This document shows, piece after piece, positions 23,545-34,261 of a DNA stretch of 64,000 nucleotides. Origin of the DNA: Ashinkailepas kermadecensis (taxonomy: Eukaryota; Arthropoda; Thecostraca; Neolepadidae); assembly GCA_034440615.1 (NCBI GenBank), contig JAOTOM010005148.1, positions 1,146,001 through 1,210,000 on the forward strand, in the 5' to 3' direction. A program made the translations under genes and the position numbers. The first letter of the stretch is position 1. Every line of letters starts with the position of its first letter. The notes below the pieces were generated by a model, which had not been told where the DNA came from, did no database searches, and worked only from the letters and a program-made list of their open reading frames with translations.

Positions 23545-24070
23545 CGGTGGTGATGACCCTACCCGGGTCTGGTGCTGGCCGGTGGTCATGACCCTGCCCC
23601 GGTCTGATGCTGGCCGGTAGTCATGACCCTGCCCGGGTCTGGCGCTGGCCGGTCGTCATGACCCTGCCCGGGTCTGGCGCTGGCCGGTCGTCATGACCCT
23701 GCCCGGGTCTGGCGCTGGCCGGTCGTCATGACCCTGCCCGGGTCTGGTGCTGGCCGATGGTGATGACCCTGCCCTGGTCTGGTGCTGGCCGTTGGTCATG
23801 ACCCTGCCCGGGTCTGGCGCTGGCCGGTAGTCATGACCCTGCCCGGGTCTGGTGCTGGCCGGTCGTCATGACCCTGCCCGGGTCTGGCGCTGGCCGGTAG
23901 TCATGACCCTGCCCGGGTCTGGTGCTGGCCGGTAGTCATGACCCTGCCCGGGTCTGGCGCTGGCCGATGGTGATGACCCTGCCCGGGTCTGGTGCTGGCC
24001 GTTGGTGATGACCCTGCCCGGGTCTGGTGCTGGCCGGTGGTCATGACCCTGCCCGGGTCTGGTGCTGGGC
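23545..24070. repeat. 35-bp minisatellite
   Basis: Fifteen units of GTCTGGYGCTGGCCGGTNGT plus CATGACCCTGCCCGG. A fixed 35-bp spacing is visible between successive GGCGCTGGCC motifs. Confidence 0.97.
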
Positions 24071-24185
24071 GGCAATCGCCGTCGTGGTATAGGTGCCAGT
24101 TGACGTTCTGCTTCAGCGGATATTCAGCTCATGCTGATATTCTGTGGGATATGCGTGGGACATTCTGATCATATGTGCGTGGCAA

Positions 24186-24368
24186 TAGGAAGAAGAAGAA
24201 GAACCTTGGGTTCCTTTACGACGCATTCAACCGCTAGGTCATATAGCGTCGCCAACCTTTCACGTCGATTGGTCGCGGGTGGACTCGGTAATGCTGTCAG
24301 TTGTGAGATTCGAACCCACAATCTTGCGATCAAGAGTCCGACGCTGTACCAACTGAGCTACCGCTGGT
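24186..24368 (-). mobile_element. tRNA-derived SINE, family A, copy 3, best-preserved head
   Basis: On the minus strand the head reads GGTAGCTCAGTTGGTACAGC (box A), a CTT-centred anticodon-like loop in GGACTCTTGATCGC, and box B GGTTCGAATCTCAC. The CTT loop suggests tRNA-Lys ancestry. The body CCCGCGACCAATCG and GGCGACGCTATATGAC is that of family A. A (TTC)n-like tail follows. Confidence 0.85.
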
Positions 24369-24754
24369 GTGCCCTAGAAAGCGTATGTAAATCAGCCTGG
24401 CTTATATCCGGCAGTGAACAGTAGCCGTCTGTATGGGAGAAACTGCTGGTTACCGCTGTATGGCCACACGCTGCTGGCCACGTATCAATTTAGGGAACCC
24501 TTGCCACTAACCATGTGACGTCTGAGACGAAAAATCGAGCAATAAGCAGTAGTAACCGTGTGTGCTAGTAGTAACTGGTGGCTACCACTGCATGGCTAGG
24601 TGGTGCCCGTTACCGCTGTGTGATCAGCCAGTGCTGGCTACCGACGACGGATCGGGTGGCGTCGGCTGGATACGCAGGTGCCGTTGGCTACCTCTGGACG
24701 GTCGGGCCCTGTCGGTTGCCACCGGACAGCCTTGGCATCAGCAAACTACTGGTT
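24369..24754. other. Unannotated DNA
   Basis: Irregular TGGCTACC/ACTGGTTACCGCTG motifs may be diverged repeat seeds. No exon. Confidence 0.35.
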
Positions 24755-25320
24755 CCAGGGGACCTGTGCCGTACCGTCTCTCCGCCGCGTTATCGACAGT
24801 CAGACACTCCTCTGTGCCGTACCGTCTGTCGGTCGTGTTATCGACAGTCAGACACTCCTCTGTGCCGTACCGTCTGTCGGCCGTGTTATCGACAGTCAGA
24901 CACTCCTCTGTGCTGTACCGTCTCTCCGCCACGTCATCGACAGTCAGACACTCCTCTGTGCTGTACCTTCTCTCCGCCGCGTTATCGACAGTCGGCACTC
25001 CTCTGTGCCGTACCGTCTGTCGGCCGTGTTATCGACAGTGAGGCACTCCTCTGTGCCGTACCGTCTGTCGGCCGTGTTATCGACAGTGAGGCACTCCTCT
25101 GTGCCGTACCGTCTTTCGGCCGTGTTATCGACAGTGAGGCACTCTGTGCTGTACCGCCTCTCCGCCGCGTTATCGACAGTCGGCACTCCTCTGTGCCGTA
25201 CCGTCTCTCCGCCGTGTTATCGACAGTGAGGCACTCTGTGCTGTACCGCCTCTCCGCCGCGTTATCGACAGTCGGCACTCTGTGCTGTACCGCCTCTCCG
25301 CCGCGTTACCGACAGTCAGG
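24755..25320. repeat. 48-bp minisatellite
   Basis: About twelve units containing GTGCCGTACCGTCTGTCGGC, CGTGTTATCGACAGT and GAGGCACTCCTCT. Some units are shortened by 3-7 bp around the ACTCCTCT part. Confidence 0.96.
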
Positions 25321-26466
25321 CGCGCCAGCCGCGCCGCTCGGCGCCGTAAACACTCCGTGCGCTCAGCGCCGGCTGATCGGCTCCTTGCCGGCCACTATTG
25401 AAGTCGCGCCTTTACTGGCGGCATTTGCATAATCGGCCGAATGTGGTGGTGCGCCGCCACACCGTGACGACGTGTAATGCCGACTGTGGCCGGCTGCAGG
25501 CTGGAAAACACCGGCCGGCCACTGTTTTGCTGTGTGGGTTACACGCGTCCAACTGTCGGTATGATTGAAGGTGTGTGTGTGTGTCGGGATGAAGGGAGGG
25601 AGTGGGCGCCGCGGACTGCGCTCTGCCCTCCCGACCAGCCAGCTTGTGTTTGGGCTGTTTTATTACGGTGTTATCGGAGGAAATTTAGTGTTTCGTTCCA
25701 GTTTGTTTTGGCTGGTTGGCTCTTACGCACGACGCATAGCTGCTTGACGGAGTGTTTATGGATGAACCGTCTTATTTGCATTTTCAAATGTAACTTGGAT
25801 GCCGAATTCATGCAAGTCTATGAGCTCGTGGCGGGCACACGTTTGTTACATTTACGCTCGATGGAACCGCACGATCCAATTTCATGAGAGAGCTCATAAG
25901 CGTCACTCATCCGTGACATGAGGCTTGTCAACTCAAAATTTCAACAACGCAGATCATGACCTTATAAGTATAACCTCTGACGGCGATTTGAGGTGAAGTT
26001 CCCCAGCGAGACAACTATTCAGGTCACCTTCTGACCATTGCCTAGATGTTGCAGGAGTTGCTTGTATTCAGCTGCCTCTGGACAAGGGGTGAGAAATCTC
26101 AAGCCATTATGGTCAACATGAGGGCATGGGAAGTTCAAAACAGAGAGGGGATTAACGTGAGCTGCACTGTCTTGTGAGAATGGAAATTCAGACATTTTTC
26201 CAATAAGCCGAGCGGCAACTAGCCCTTAAAATGTCTTTTATATAATACTAAAATGTCCCGAACAGTTTCTCTCGTTGGTGGACTTGGGAAACACGGCACC
26301 GCTGCGCTCGCACCACGGACAGTCGGCCGTGTCGTGGCGCCGGCGGCCTTGTCCGGCCGGCTGCTCTGCAAAATCGCACCGTGCTGCCGCTGAGCTTTCG
26401 CTGACGGCGTGCCCGGTCTTCGCCAGATGGCGCGCTGAACCTGTCGCAGAAGTCTCGCTTCTGCAG
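25321..26466. other. Unannotated DNA, possible 5' flank of the 26467 exon
   Basis: The right end (26270-26466) is GC-rich. No promoter element could be assigned. Confidence 0.3.
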
Positions 26467-26509
26467 CATGCCCACTGTGGAGGAGGACCCCGACACGGAG
26501 ATGCCGCAG
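26467..26509 (+). CDS. Candidate small exon, MPTVEEDPDTEMPQ
   Basis: A 43-nt segment lies between a strong acceptor (CTCGCTTCTGCAG ending 26466) and a strong donor (CCGCAG/GTGAGT at 26510). It contains ATG at 26468 and reads 14 acidic codons ending in phase 0. It could be a first coding exon of the downstream IRAG-like gene or belong to another transcript. The peptide is not diagnostic, and its phase does not match the 35038 exon, so at least one more exon would be needed. Confidence 0.4.
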
Positions 26510-26825
26510 GTGAGTCGCTGCGTGGTGCGCTCGTGTGCTCAGTGTCGGCTCGGTGTGTTGCCGCATATCAAGTCGGCCTGTATGGTCTGATTTGACGAAC
26601 GGTTGTCTGATCACCGCGTGACCTTGCCAGATGAGATTACCGGCTTAAGACGATTTAGTGCACTCTTTTGGGGAGGGTTAAATGTCATGGCCTATTTTCA
26701 GTGCAGCAGGCTCCTGAAACCACTTCAAGGTTCCGATGATTCAGATTGGTCGCTGATGGATCCGAAAGCCCGGCACCATACGCTGGTGGTTGTGATTCGT
26801 ACGATGCGTGCGATAAGATGTGGCT
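26510..26825. other. Unannotated intron-like DNA
   Basis: Nothing recognised. Confidence 0.4.
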
Positions 26826-27852
26826 ATCCCCGTTCACATGAGCAGCAAAACTTCCGAATACGATGCGATTAGGAAAACTTGCGAAAATGTTGCTCTTGTA
26901 AACGGGCTTTTTCGTAGCAAAACATGCGAAAAGCTTAACGCAAATTTACGCTTCGGTAAGTGGAATTTTGCGATTAGCGCCAACCATGAACAAAGAACGG
27001 TACGGCTGCAAGGGTCATGACACTTCTTGAAGCTATTCTCTGCTAACATTTGAGTAAATGTATGGTAATTATGTCAAATAACGTCTTGTTTTAATTGTAA
27101 TTGCAAACCTAATTATGAAACACAAAAATCAGACACGTAACAGCTGAAAGCGGCTCTTGGACGTCACGTTATTAGTGCGTGCCCCAACCGTGAGTTTTTC
27201 GATTTGGCGGAGTGTTCTAACCTACGGATTTGTGAAAGCGTTTGGCTTTTGCTGATTTATCTCTTGGATTGCGTAGTGAACCTGATTTACCCTGTTTATT
27301 TGACTATCGCACAGTCTGGAACAATGCACCATTACATAGTCTGGAACCTATATTATAGAACATAGTCTGGAAACAATGCACCATTGTATTCACGAAGAAG
27401 AAAGGGCTATGTTGTCATCGACAGCGTGTCATCGGCTACGTGGATCCTTCGAATTCAAAGATTCCCTATGTCTTTGCCCAACAACCTCTAACAACGTGGA
27501 TCATTGATGATGCCTTGTGTCTGTGTACGCCGTTGCTTGAACCAGGTGCGTCAGTAGCGCAAAAAATCGCCAAATATTCGGCACTTTTTACCACATTGCA
27601 TCAGCCGTCAAATCGTAAAAATCCGATAAGGTGGCTGCTTTGATCTTGTAAACGGGCCGCGCGATCCGAACCTTTGCGAATCGACCGGATTGGAAATTTC
27701 CGTTTAGGGCTGACCTGCTCATGTAAACGGAGTAATTGTGAAGCTTTTCGCATGTTTGGATCACAGATGCCCGTTTACAAAAGCGAAATTTTCGTACGTT
27801 TTCCTAATCGCGTCGTATTTGGAAGTTACGCTGGTCATGTAAACGGAGTTAT
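26826..27852. mobile_element. Long-inverted-repeat (foldback-type) element, about 1.03 kb
   Basis: Left arm 26826-26945 and right arm 27730-27852 are inverted copies, roughly 75% identical by eye. Matching blocks include CCGTTYACATG, GCGATTAGGAAAAC, TTGTAAACGGGC and AACATGCGAAAAGCTT. Internal GTAAACGG motifs recur at 27647 and 27733. No transposase frame and no clear target duplication. Probably a MITE or foldback DNA transposon of undetermined superfamily. Confidence 0.7.
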
Positions 27853-28828
27853 GTGACATGCAGACGTAGCCTTCGTCATCTGGCAACACCAGGATGACGC
27901 TACAACAATACTCCACCATCTGAGCAGCCTGATATCATCCATCCAGTTTGCAGTGGAAGAGGAAACCGGCGACAGATTCCCATTATTGTGACGTCGAAGT
28001 TCGAACACTCTGACACTAGCTGATATGAACTGAGACTGGCCGGATGCTGGTTCAAGACCTGTGCGCATAGAAAGCCCACGTTCCCAGCGCGCTAACTCCG
28101 CTTCAGAACCTACCGCCCGGATATCAAGAGAGTTAAGTGTCCACCCCATCTAGCTAAGACAGCCACAGGGACGGAGAACCAGAGCACTGAAATGAAGCAC
28201 ATATCCACCATGTTCCAAAGGAACGGCTGCACGCAACTCCTCCAGCAGTAGATCGAACCTCTCCAAAGCTTTGGACAGAGGCACAAGAAGGCCCATTGCA
28301 ATAGTATTCCTCCCTTTGCAGCAGTATAGCAGAAGCCTGTCGGAGCTCAGGCAAACCTGTGCCTGCCATAGCATTATAGCATTGCACAAAAGTGGCACCA
28401 CTTCCCGACGGACACTAACTATTGTGAAGCCTACCAAAGCAACACTATGAACTGCCCATGTAACATACTAAGCAGATGCGGGGATCACATAATGTAGAAA
28501 TCGCACGCCACCTGTCAAGGTAAAAGGAAGTAGGGAAAATCAGGATGAAGTAAAATAAGCCAGCGTCCTTTCGAGGCGACTTTGAACGGTCGGGCGTTGT
28601 CGACCACGTGCGGCAGCCATCTAGCATCGTGGGACGACACGAGCATACTGGAGATGGAATCTCACTGCAGGCCACCCAATATCAAGGAAGCGGCACACAA
28701 TGATCTCGGCACTAATCCCATCAGCAAGCCATGCATAGGCTTCAGCCCAATATGGCTGCCGATACCCAGGAAGAACAGCAGACAATCTGAATAGCATACA
28801 CTTCTATCATATGATTGCTTATCGTGCT
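27853..28828. other. Unannotated DNA
   Basis: Minus-strand frames of 95-104 codons have no recognisable domain. A weak tRNA-like arrangement near 28035-28100 on the minus strand lacks a good box A. Confidence 0.35.
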
Positions 28829-28892
28829 GGGAAGCGCAGTTAGTAGGACGTCGGATCCAGAGGCCGGGGTTCGAATCTCGCCAGCACGAAAA
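28829..28892 (+). mobile_element. tRNA-like sequence (degenerate tRNA or SINE head)
   Basis: GTGCTGG at the 5' side can pair perfectly with CCAGCAC at the 3' side as a 7-bp acceptor stem. Box B is GGTTCGAATCT, and box A is weak (GCGCAGTTAGTAGG). The anticodon arm does not fold well, so this is not called as a functional tRNA. Confidence 0.45.
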
Positions 28893-28999
28893 AGACTCGG
28901 ATGTATACGGTTCGGCAGAAATGTTGACCAATCCATGCCTGTAGGGCAAAGCGCCTAACCGGATAGGCAGCTGGTCGAACCGCTGCGTTTCATCTCATC

Positions 29000-30425
29000 C
29001 ACTTGACGAGGGCAGTAGTCGGAATATTACTGACACACCTACGCAATTTCTGGGGTTCCCGACGCGAGTTTATGCGACCCCAGCACGATTTTCGGGGACC
29101 ATGTCACGATTCTTGGGAGCTCACCCCTTCAGGGGGGGGGGGATTTTCTCCTTGGTACGCGACTGCGGCTGCTCAACGAGTTTTTTTTCAGGGGGGGGGT
29201 TGCCGGCGGGAGGTTTGACGCATTTTTTGTGTGGCCGCAGAGTGACATTCCGGGTAGGAATTTATTTTTGGGAAGCTAGCTACGACTTTTTGCAATCCAC
29301 CGTGACCTTCTCAGCCTGCAGTATGATTTTCAAGGGCAGCGACGCAGCTTTTTGGGTCTAAGTGCTATTTGTTGGGCCCTGTCGGCGTTGGTTGGGATAC
29401 CTATCGCGAGTTTTAGTGGCCTCCACACGTTTTCGGAGGCCAAAACGTTTTGGGGGCTTTTCCAGCGGTTGTTGGGACCCCGAGTTATTTTCCATGTCCG
29501 GACTGTTTTTTCGTCGCCCCGGCTTCATTTTTTTCCCGGTGAGAATTATGGGACCTCGTTGCGACTTGTCGAACCCATAGCGTGATTTTCTGGGGCCCGA
29601 GCCCGACCGTTTGGGCCCACGTCGTGATTTTCATGAACCCCGCACGATTTTTTAGGCCCCAGCTTGATTTTCAGGGGCCCAGGTGCGAACTTTTGAGGCC
29701 CACAGTGTGATATTCAGGAGCCCGGTCAGACTTTTTCAGGGCCCCAGCGCGACTTTCAGGTGCCCGGCCCGATCTTTTGGGTCCCACCGCGATTTCCAGG
29801 GGTTCGGTTGACTTTTGAGGCCCAAGTGTCATTTTAGTGGCCCCGGTGAGACTTTGTGGGCCCCCAGTGTGATTTCCGGGGGCCCCCTACCCTACCTTCT
29901 GAGACCCCAGCGTGAATTTCGGGGGCCCAGGCGTAATTTATTGGGGCCACAGCGGTGTTTTCGAGTGCCCGGTCCCTCTTTTTGGAGCCCCGGCGTCATT
30001 TTTAGGGGCCCGGTATGGTTTTTAGGCCCCAATGTGATTTGCTGGGACCTTGGTGCGATTTCGGGGGGGGCAAGCGTCATTCTTAGGGGCCCCTGTCCCT
30101 GACTTTTGGGAGACCCAATATAATTTTTCGGTTCCACGGTGCGGTTTTTTTTTTTTTTTTGGGGGGCAAGCCGTATTTTCAGGTTCTCACTTTTGGAGCT
30201 CCAGCGTCATTTTTGGGGGCCAGAAACGATGTTTGGAGCTCCACTATGATTTCCAGGGGCCTTGGAGCGATTTTGGCGCCCCAGCGTCATTTTCAGGGGC
30301 CATACGGGACTTTTTGTGGCCACCAATATGATTTGTAGTTGCCCCGGTGCGATATATGGGGCCCCAGTGGGTTTTTAAGGAACCTGGCGCAATTTTTCCT
30401 AAGCCCGGCGCGATTATTGGTGGTA
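29000..30425. repeat. Strongly diverged GGGGCCC/GATTTTC minisatellite
   Basis: Over 1.4 kb, motifs close to GATTTTCAGGGGCCC and ACTTTTTGGGGCCCCAG alternate with a spacing of about 25-30 bp (compound period about 50-55 bp). Few units are identical. The GGGGCCCC centres make units partly self-complementary. Confidence 0.8.
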
Positions 30426-30785
30426 CACAACCTCTCGGGTGGGGGAACTGCCCGAAATGCCCCAACCCCCCATTCGGCACGCCACTGGGTGGGAGCGGTA
30501 GACACTCCTCTGAGCCTGACACGTACGGATCGTTGGCATCCGGACGCAGTGGGCGAAGGTTCCACAGTCAGATCTGATACGGGTTGTGCAGCGCTGATCC
30601 TGTCACCCCACGCTGATCCTGTCACGATGTCCTGGCCACGGTGCGCCGACCTTGTCTCTACACGTCGGTTTAGCCGTAGCACAGACCACAGGATCCATTC
30701 ACAGTGGTCCCGTCACAACTGGCTAATGCCTCGGGCGGCCGGTTCCCTCGCAGCCAGCACCCACTCACTCCCTTGGATTTGTTGT
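30426..30785. other. Unannotated spacer
   Basis: Starts with CGGCACGCCACTGGGTGGG, which resembles right ends of hAT-like elements, but no matching left end was found. Confidence 0.3.
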
Positions 30786-31286
30786 CGTCCACGCAGTTAT
30801 AAATTATTCGCGAAATAGGGTGGAATATACCACTTACTGAACACTCAATTGACATCCTTCCCAAAGAAGTATCGACATCGTGCTTCTTGATGCGTGCTTG
30901 TGAAGTTTTCATGCATTTTAAAAACTGTATCCCGTTTACAAATATCATACTTTTGCTCACCATAACGGATACAGAATCATGATAATGAACATCCCGTAGC
31001 GCAATTCAAGGTGAAGGGATTACCTATGATGTGCTATGTTATACAATAACAGTTCATAGCAGAGGTGTTTATAGCGTTTTGTTGATATCGGTGTCCCTAA
31101 ATTAGGTACATCTCAAAACATGCAAAGCAGGAACAGTGATATGTTCGGAGTTATCTCAAAACTGGGGTTGCAGGACTGAACAGTTTTTAAAATATCATTA
31201 TTCCCATGACGATTTCGACATCCTGCTGTACTCGTTTCGACATCTCACACCTAATAAGAAGCCATTATTTTAACACTGCGTCCACG
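30786..31286 (+). mobile_element. Complete hAT-type MITE, copy 2 (485 bp) with 8-bp TSD
   Basis: The element spans 30794-31278, starting CAGTTATAAATTATTCG and ending TTTTAACACTG. It is flanked by exact 8-bp duplications CGTCCACG (30786-30793 and 31279-31286). It aligns with copy 1 along its whole length, including GGTGGAATATACCACTT, GAAGTATCGACATC and TCGTTTCGACATCTCACACC. No coding capacity. Confidence 0.9.
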
Positions 31287-31329
31287 TGGATTTGTTTTCC
31301 ACGTCGACTTATTGTCGTCCAGACGGTCT

Positions 31330-31800
31330 TGTACTCGCGGACCCATCACGCATTGCGGGTGCCATAGCACTTCGCGGATCACATCACCGCTTGAATGTCG
31401 TGTCATCCAGAGGATCCTGTGATACAACGTGGATCCATCATGCCTGGCAGATTCCATTGCCCTCTGCGGATCTCATTGCACCTCGCCGACACCGTCACAC
31501 AGCGCGGGCAGAGGACCCAATTACACCTCGCGGATCTCGTCATACACACTGTGGATTCCATCACTCAACATTAATTCCATGCCACCCAGAGTATCTCGCC
31601 ACAGCTTGCGAACACCTTCACGCGTCGCGAATCCTACCACACCACTCAGATACGACTGCACGCCGCGCGGATCCACCACCTCATCACGTTCCGCGGATCC
31701 CGCCCGGACCTCCGGCCGAACTCAACGCCCCCCCCCCATCCCCCTCACACCGACAGCCGACACTCCCTCCGCTCGGTTGCTCCGGCCGGGTTTAGCAGAT
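31330..31800. repeat. Decayed GCGGATC-type minisatellite
   Basis: Motifs of the type CTCGCGGATC.CATCACAC recur every 30-35 bp with many substitutions and length changes. Confidence 0.6.
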
Positions 31801-31842
31801 CCTCACCGCTCTAGTGGTTACGACGCCCACCGCACGAGCCGT

Positions 31843-32818
31843 CACCCCCTGAGTGATGCCGACCGTCGGCGGTCACAGCCATCAGCTGAATGACGCGCCG
31901 TCACCCCCTGAGTGATGCCGACCGTCGGCGGTCACAGCCATCAGCTGAATGGCGCGCCGTCACCCCCTGAGTGATGCCGACCGTCGGCGGTCACAGCCAT
32001 CAGCTGAATGACGCGCCGTCACCCCCTGAGTGATGCCGACCGTCGGCGGTCACAGCCATCAGCTGAATGGCGCGCCGTCACCCCCTGAGTGATGCCGACC
32101 GTCGGCGGTCACAGCCATCAGCTGAATGACGCGCCGTCACCCCCTGAGTGATGCCGACCGTCGGCGGTCACAGCCATCAGCTGAATGACGCGCCGTCACC
32201 CCCTGAGTGATGCCGACCGTCGGCGGTCACAGCCATCAGCTGAATGGCGCGCCGTCACCCCCTGAGTGGTGCCGACCGTCGGCGGTGGACAGCCGCCAGC
32301 TGAATGGCGCGACGTCACCCCCTGAGTGGTGCCGACCGTCGGCGGTCACAGCCATCAGCTGAATGGCGCGACGTCACCCCCTGAGTGATGCCGACCGTCG
32401 GCGGTCACAGCCATCAGCTGAATGACGCGCCGTCACCCCCTGAGTGATGCCGACCGTCGGCGGTCACAGCCATCAGCTGAATGGCGCGCCGTCACCCCCT
32501 GAGTGATGCCGACCGTCCGCGGTCACAGCCATCAGCTGAATGGCGCGACGTCACCCCCTGAGTGATGCCGACCGTCGGCGGTCACAGCCATCAGCTGAAT
32601 GGCGCGCCGTCACCCCCTGAATGGTGCCGACCGCGGGGTGGAAGCGGCTGAATGGCGCGACGTCACCCCCTGAGTGGTGCCGACCGTCGGCGGTCACAGC
32701 CATCAGCTGAATGGCGCGACGTCACCCCCTGAGTGATGCCGACCGTCGGCGGTCACAGCCATCAGCTGAATGGCGCGCCGTCACCCCCTGAGTGATGCCG
32801 ACCGTCGGCGGTGGACAG
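31843..32818. repeat. 59-bp minisatellite
   Basis: About 16 units containing GCCGACCGTCGGCGGTCACA, GCCATCAGCTGAATGGCGCG and CGTCACCCCCTGAGTGAT. Variants are CGCCGTC/CGACGTC and GGTCACAG/GGTGGACAG; one damaged unit lies near 32630. The last unit ends GTCGGCGGTGGACAG exactly at the start of the 32819 candidate exon. Confidence 0.97.
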
Positions 32819-32891
32819 CCGACATTGTTCGTGTGGTGACGACGCGCCGCGGCCCTCACCTGTCTGGCCATAACCGTCGCGCAGAGAGCCG
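32819..32891 (+). CDS. Candidate exon abutting the 59-bp array
   Basis: A 73-nt segment between GGCGGTGGACAG (acceptor within the last array unit) and a good donor (GAGAGCCG/GTGAGT at 32892). Only one of three frames is open: two bases, 23 codons beginning DIVRVVTTRRGPHLSG, then two bases. It ends in phase 2, which joins the 35038 exon in frame through an Arg codon. There is no family match. The phase fit is suggestive but could be chance. Confidence 0.28.
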
Positions 32892-33414
32892 GTGAGTGGC
32901 GAGCGCACGGCCACGGCGGTGTGTCGGCCCGGCGGGCTCTGGTGCGGACGGCGCCTCCAGTCAGCCGCCGCCGCCGCCGAGGTGTGATCGGTTTATCGAG
33001 GTGCCGTACATCACCTTGACGATGCCCCCGGAGGACTGTTTTTACGGCCGGCCGTTCGGCACCGATGTGATGGCTGGCGGAGATTGGAGCGCCAGCGCTG
33101 TCCCGGCACTACGTTTGCGGTTGTGTGATGAAGAATTCGCAATGCGTGAGGCCATGCACAGAGGCGTGACTCCCTTTGCAGGGTGTTGTTAGAACGACCA
33201 TTACTCACTTTCCAACGTGTTACACACGAGGCTACAGCTTCATTCGGGATTGCTAAGCACTCTGACCTGAGTTATATCCCACGTGCTAAACTTGGCGAAG
33301 GTGTAAACGTCACCACTCGCATATATGCGATTAGTGTGGCATATATCATGCTATAATAGCATGATTTGGCAGTCGCAGGGGGAAATTACCGTATTTGTAA
33401 GGGAATGTCATGGG

Positions 33415-33415
<1 letters not shown>
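32892..33415. other. Unannotated; GC-rich start then AT-rich
   Basis: A 98-codon frame at 32896-33192 has an Arg/Pro-rich start and no recognised domain. Not called. Confidence 0.35.

Positions 33416-33462
<47 letters not shown>
33416..33462. repeat. (TA)n microsatellite
   Basis: About 20 TA dinucleotides. Confidence 0.95.
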
Positions 33463-33463
<1 letters not shown>

Positions 33464-33609
33464 ATCATTATTTTCGTATTGTTATCACTCATCAATGCAG
33501 TCTCGGCTGCAATTCACAATGCATTCTGGCTGTATGATCAACATGATCGATGCGCACTAAAGCCCAAATAACTAAATAACAATGCATTCTGTTTTACAGT
33601 TCTTAGGCG

Positions 33610-33770
33610 GGGACGAGTGGTCTAGGGGTAAGATGCTCGTCTCACAATCGAAAGGTTGTGGGTTCGAGTCTCACCTGTCGCTACTCTTCGCCCGCGACCA
33701 ATCGGCGTGAGAGATTGGCGACGTTACATGACTCAACGGTTGAAGTGTCGTAAAACCAATAACCAACCAA
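33610..33770 (+). mobile_element. tRNA-derived SINE, family A, copy 4
   Basis: Full-length. Box A is TGGTCTAGGGG, box B GGTTCGAGTCT, the body includes GACCAATCGGCGTGAGAG, and the end is GTCGTAAAACCAAT followed by an AACCAACCAA tail. This is one of the best-preserved copies. Confidence 0.92.
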
Positions 33771-34261
33771 CAGTTTTAGGCAAGCCATTACAGGACTATT
33801 GTAGCTCCACGACTTGCCTCTAACCGTAACATCTCCATTGGAGACCAATTGGGGAAGTTTTGAGCGGTGGCGGTTGGACGCAGCTTTAACGAGCATTAAC
33901 GATTCTTCGGGAATCGGTTACTCACGCCGCAAGGCATGCTTGAACGTTTGCTCTAGCTTGGCAGGATGCCCCGAGGACAAATTAACTGGAAAGCGGCCAT
34001 CAGCAGTTCATATACTCGATCCAAATGGCTCTATGTAAAGACCCATCAGTACTTGTCTGCCAGTGACGGTTTAGCTATGTGCTGCGATATTGTGTGCCGT
34101 TGTATCTCCGCTGTTATCGGTGCCCGGGCGGGGGCGAGGCGGCGGGGGGGGGAGGGGTCGATAGCGGTCTTAACATTGACGGTGGTCAGCAGAGCTCCGC
34201 TGACTGTTTGTCTGCGTGGTCACCTGCGTACCACTGGTATAGCGCGTAATGGTCTGTGTTC
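33771..34261. other. Unannotated DNA
   Basis: No feature recognised apart from a GC-rich tract near 34130-34160. Confidence 0.4.

Noticed and set aside
17275..24070. CRISPR array
   Set aside because: Units are tandem without unique spacers, and the DNA is eukaryotic with introns and SINEs.
24304..24368. Functional tRNA-Lys gene on the minus strand
   Set aside because: Boxes A and B are good and a CTT loop is present, but the anticodon stem pairs poorly and the family A SINE body follows box B.
28829..28892. Functional tRNA gene
   Set aside because: The acceptor stem is perfect, but the anticodon arm and box A are poor. Kept only as tRNA-like.
32896..33192. 98-codon gene after the 32.8-kb donor
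   Set aside because: It begins right after the donor GTGAGT, is low-complexity Pro/Arg at first, and has no domain or support.
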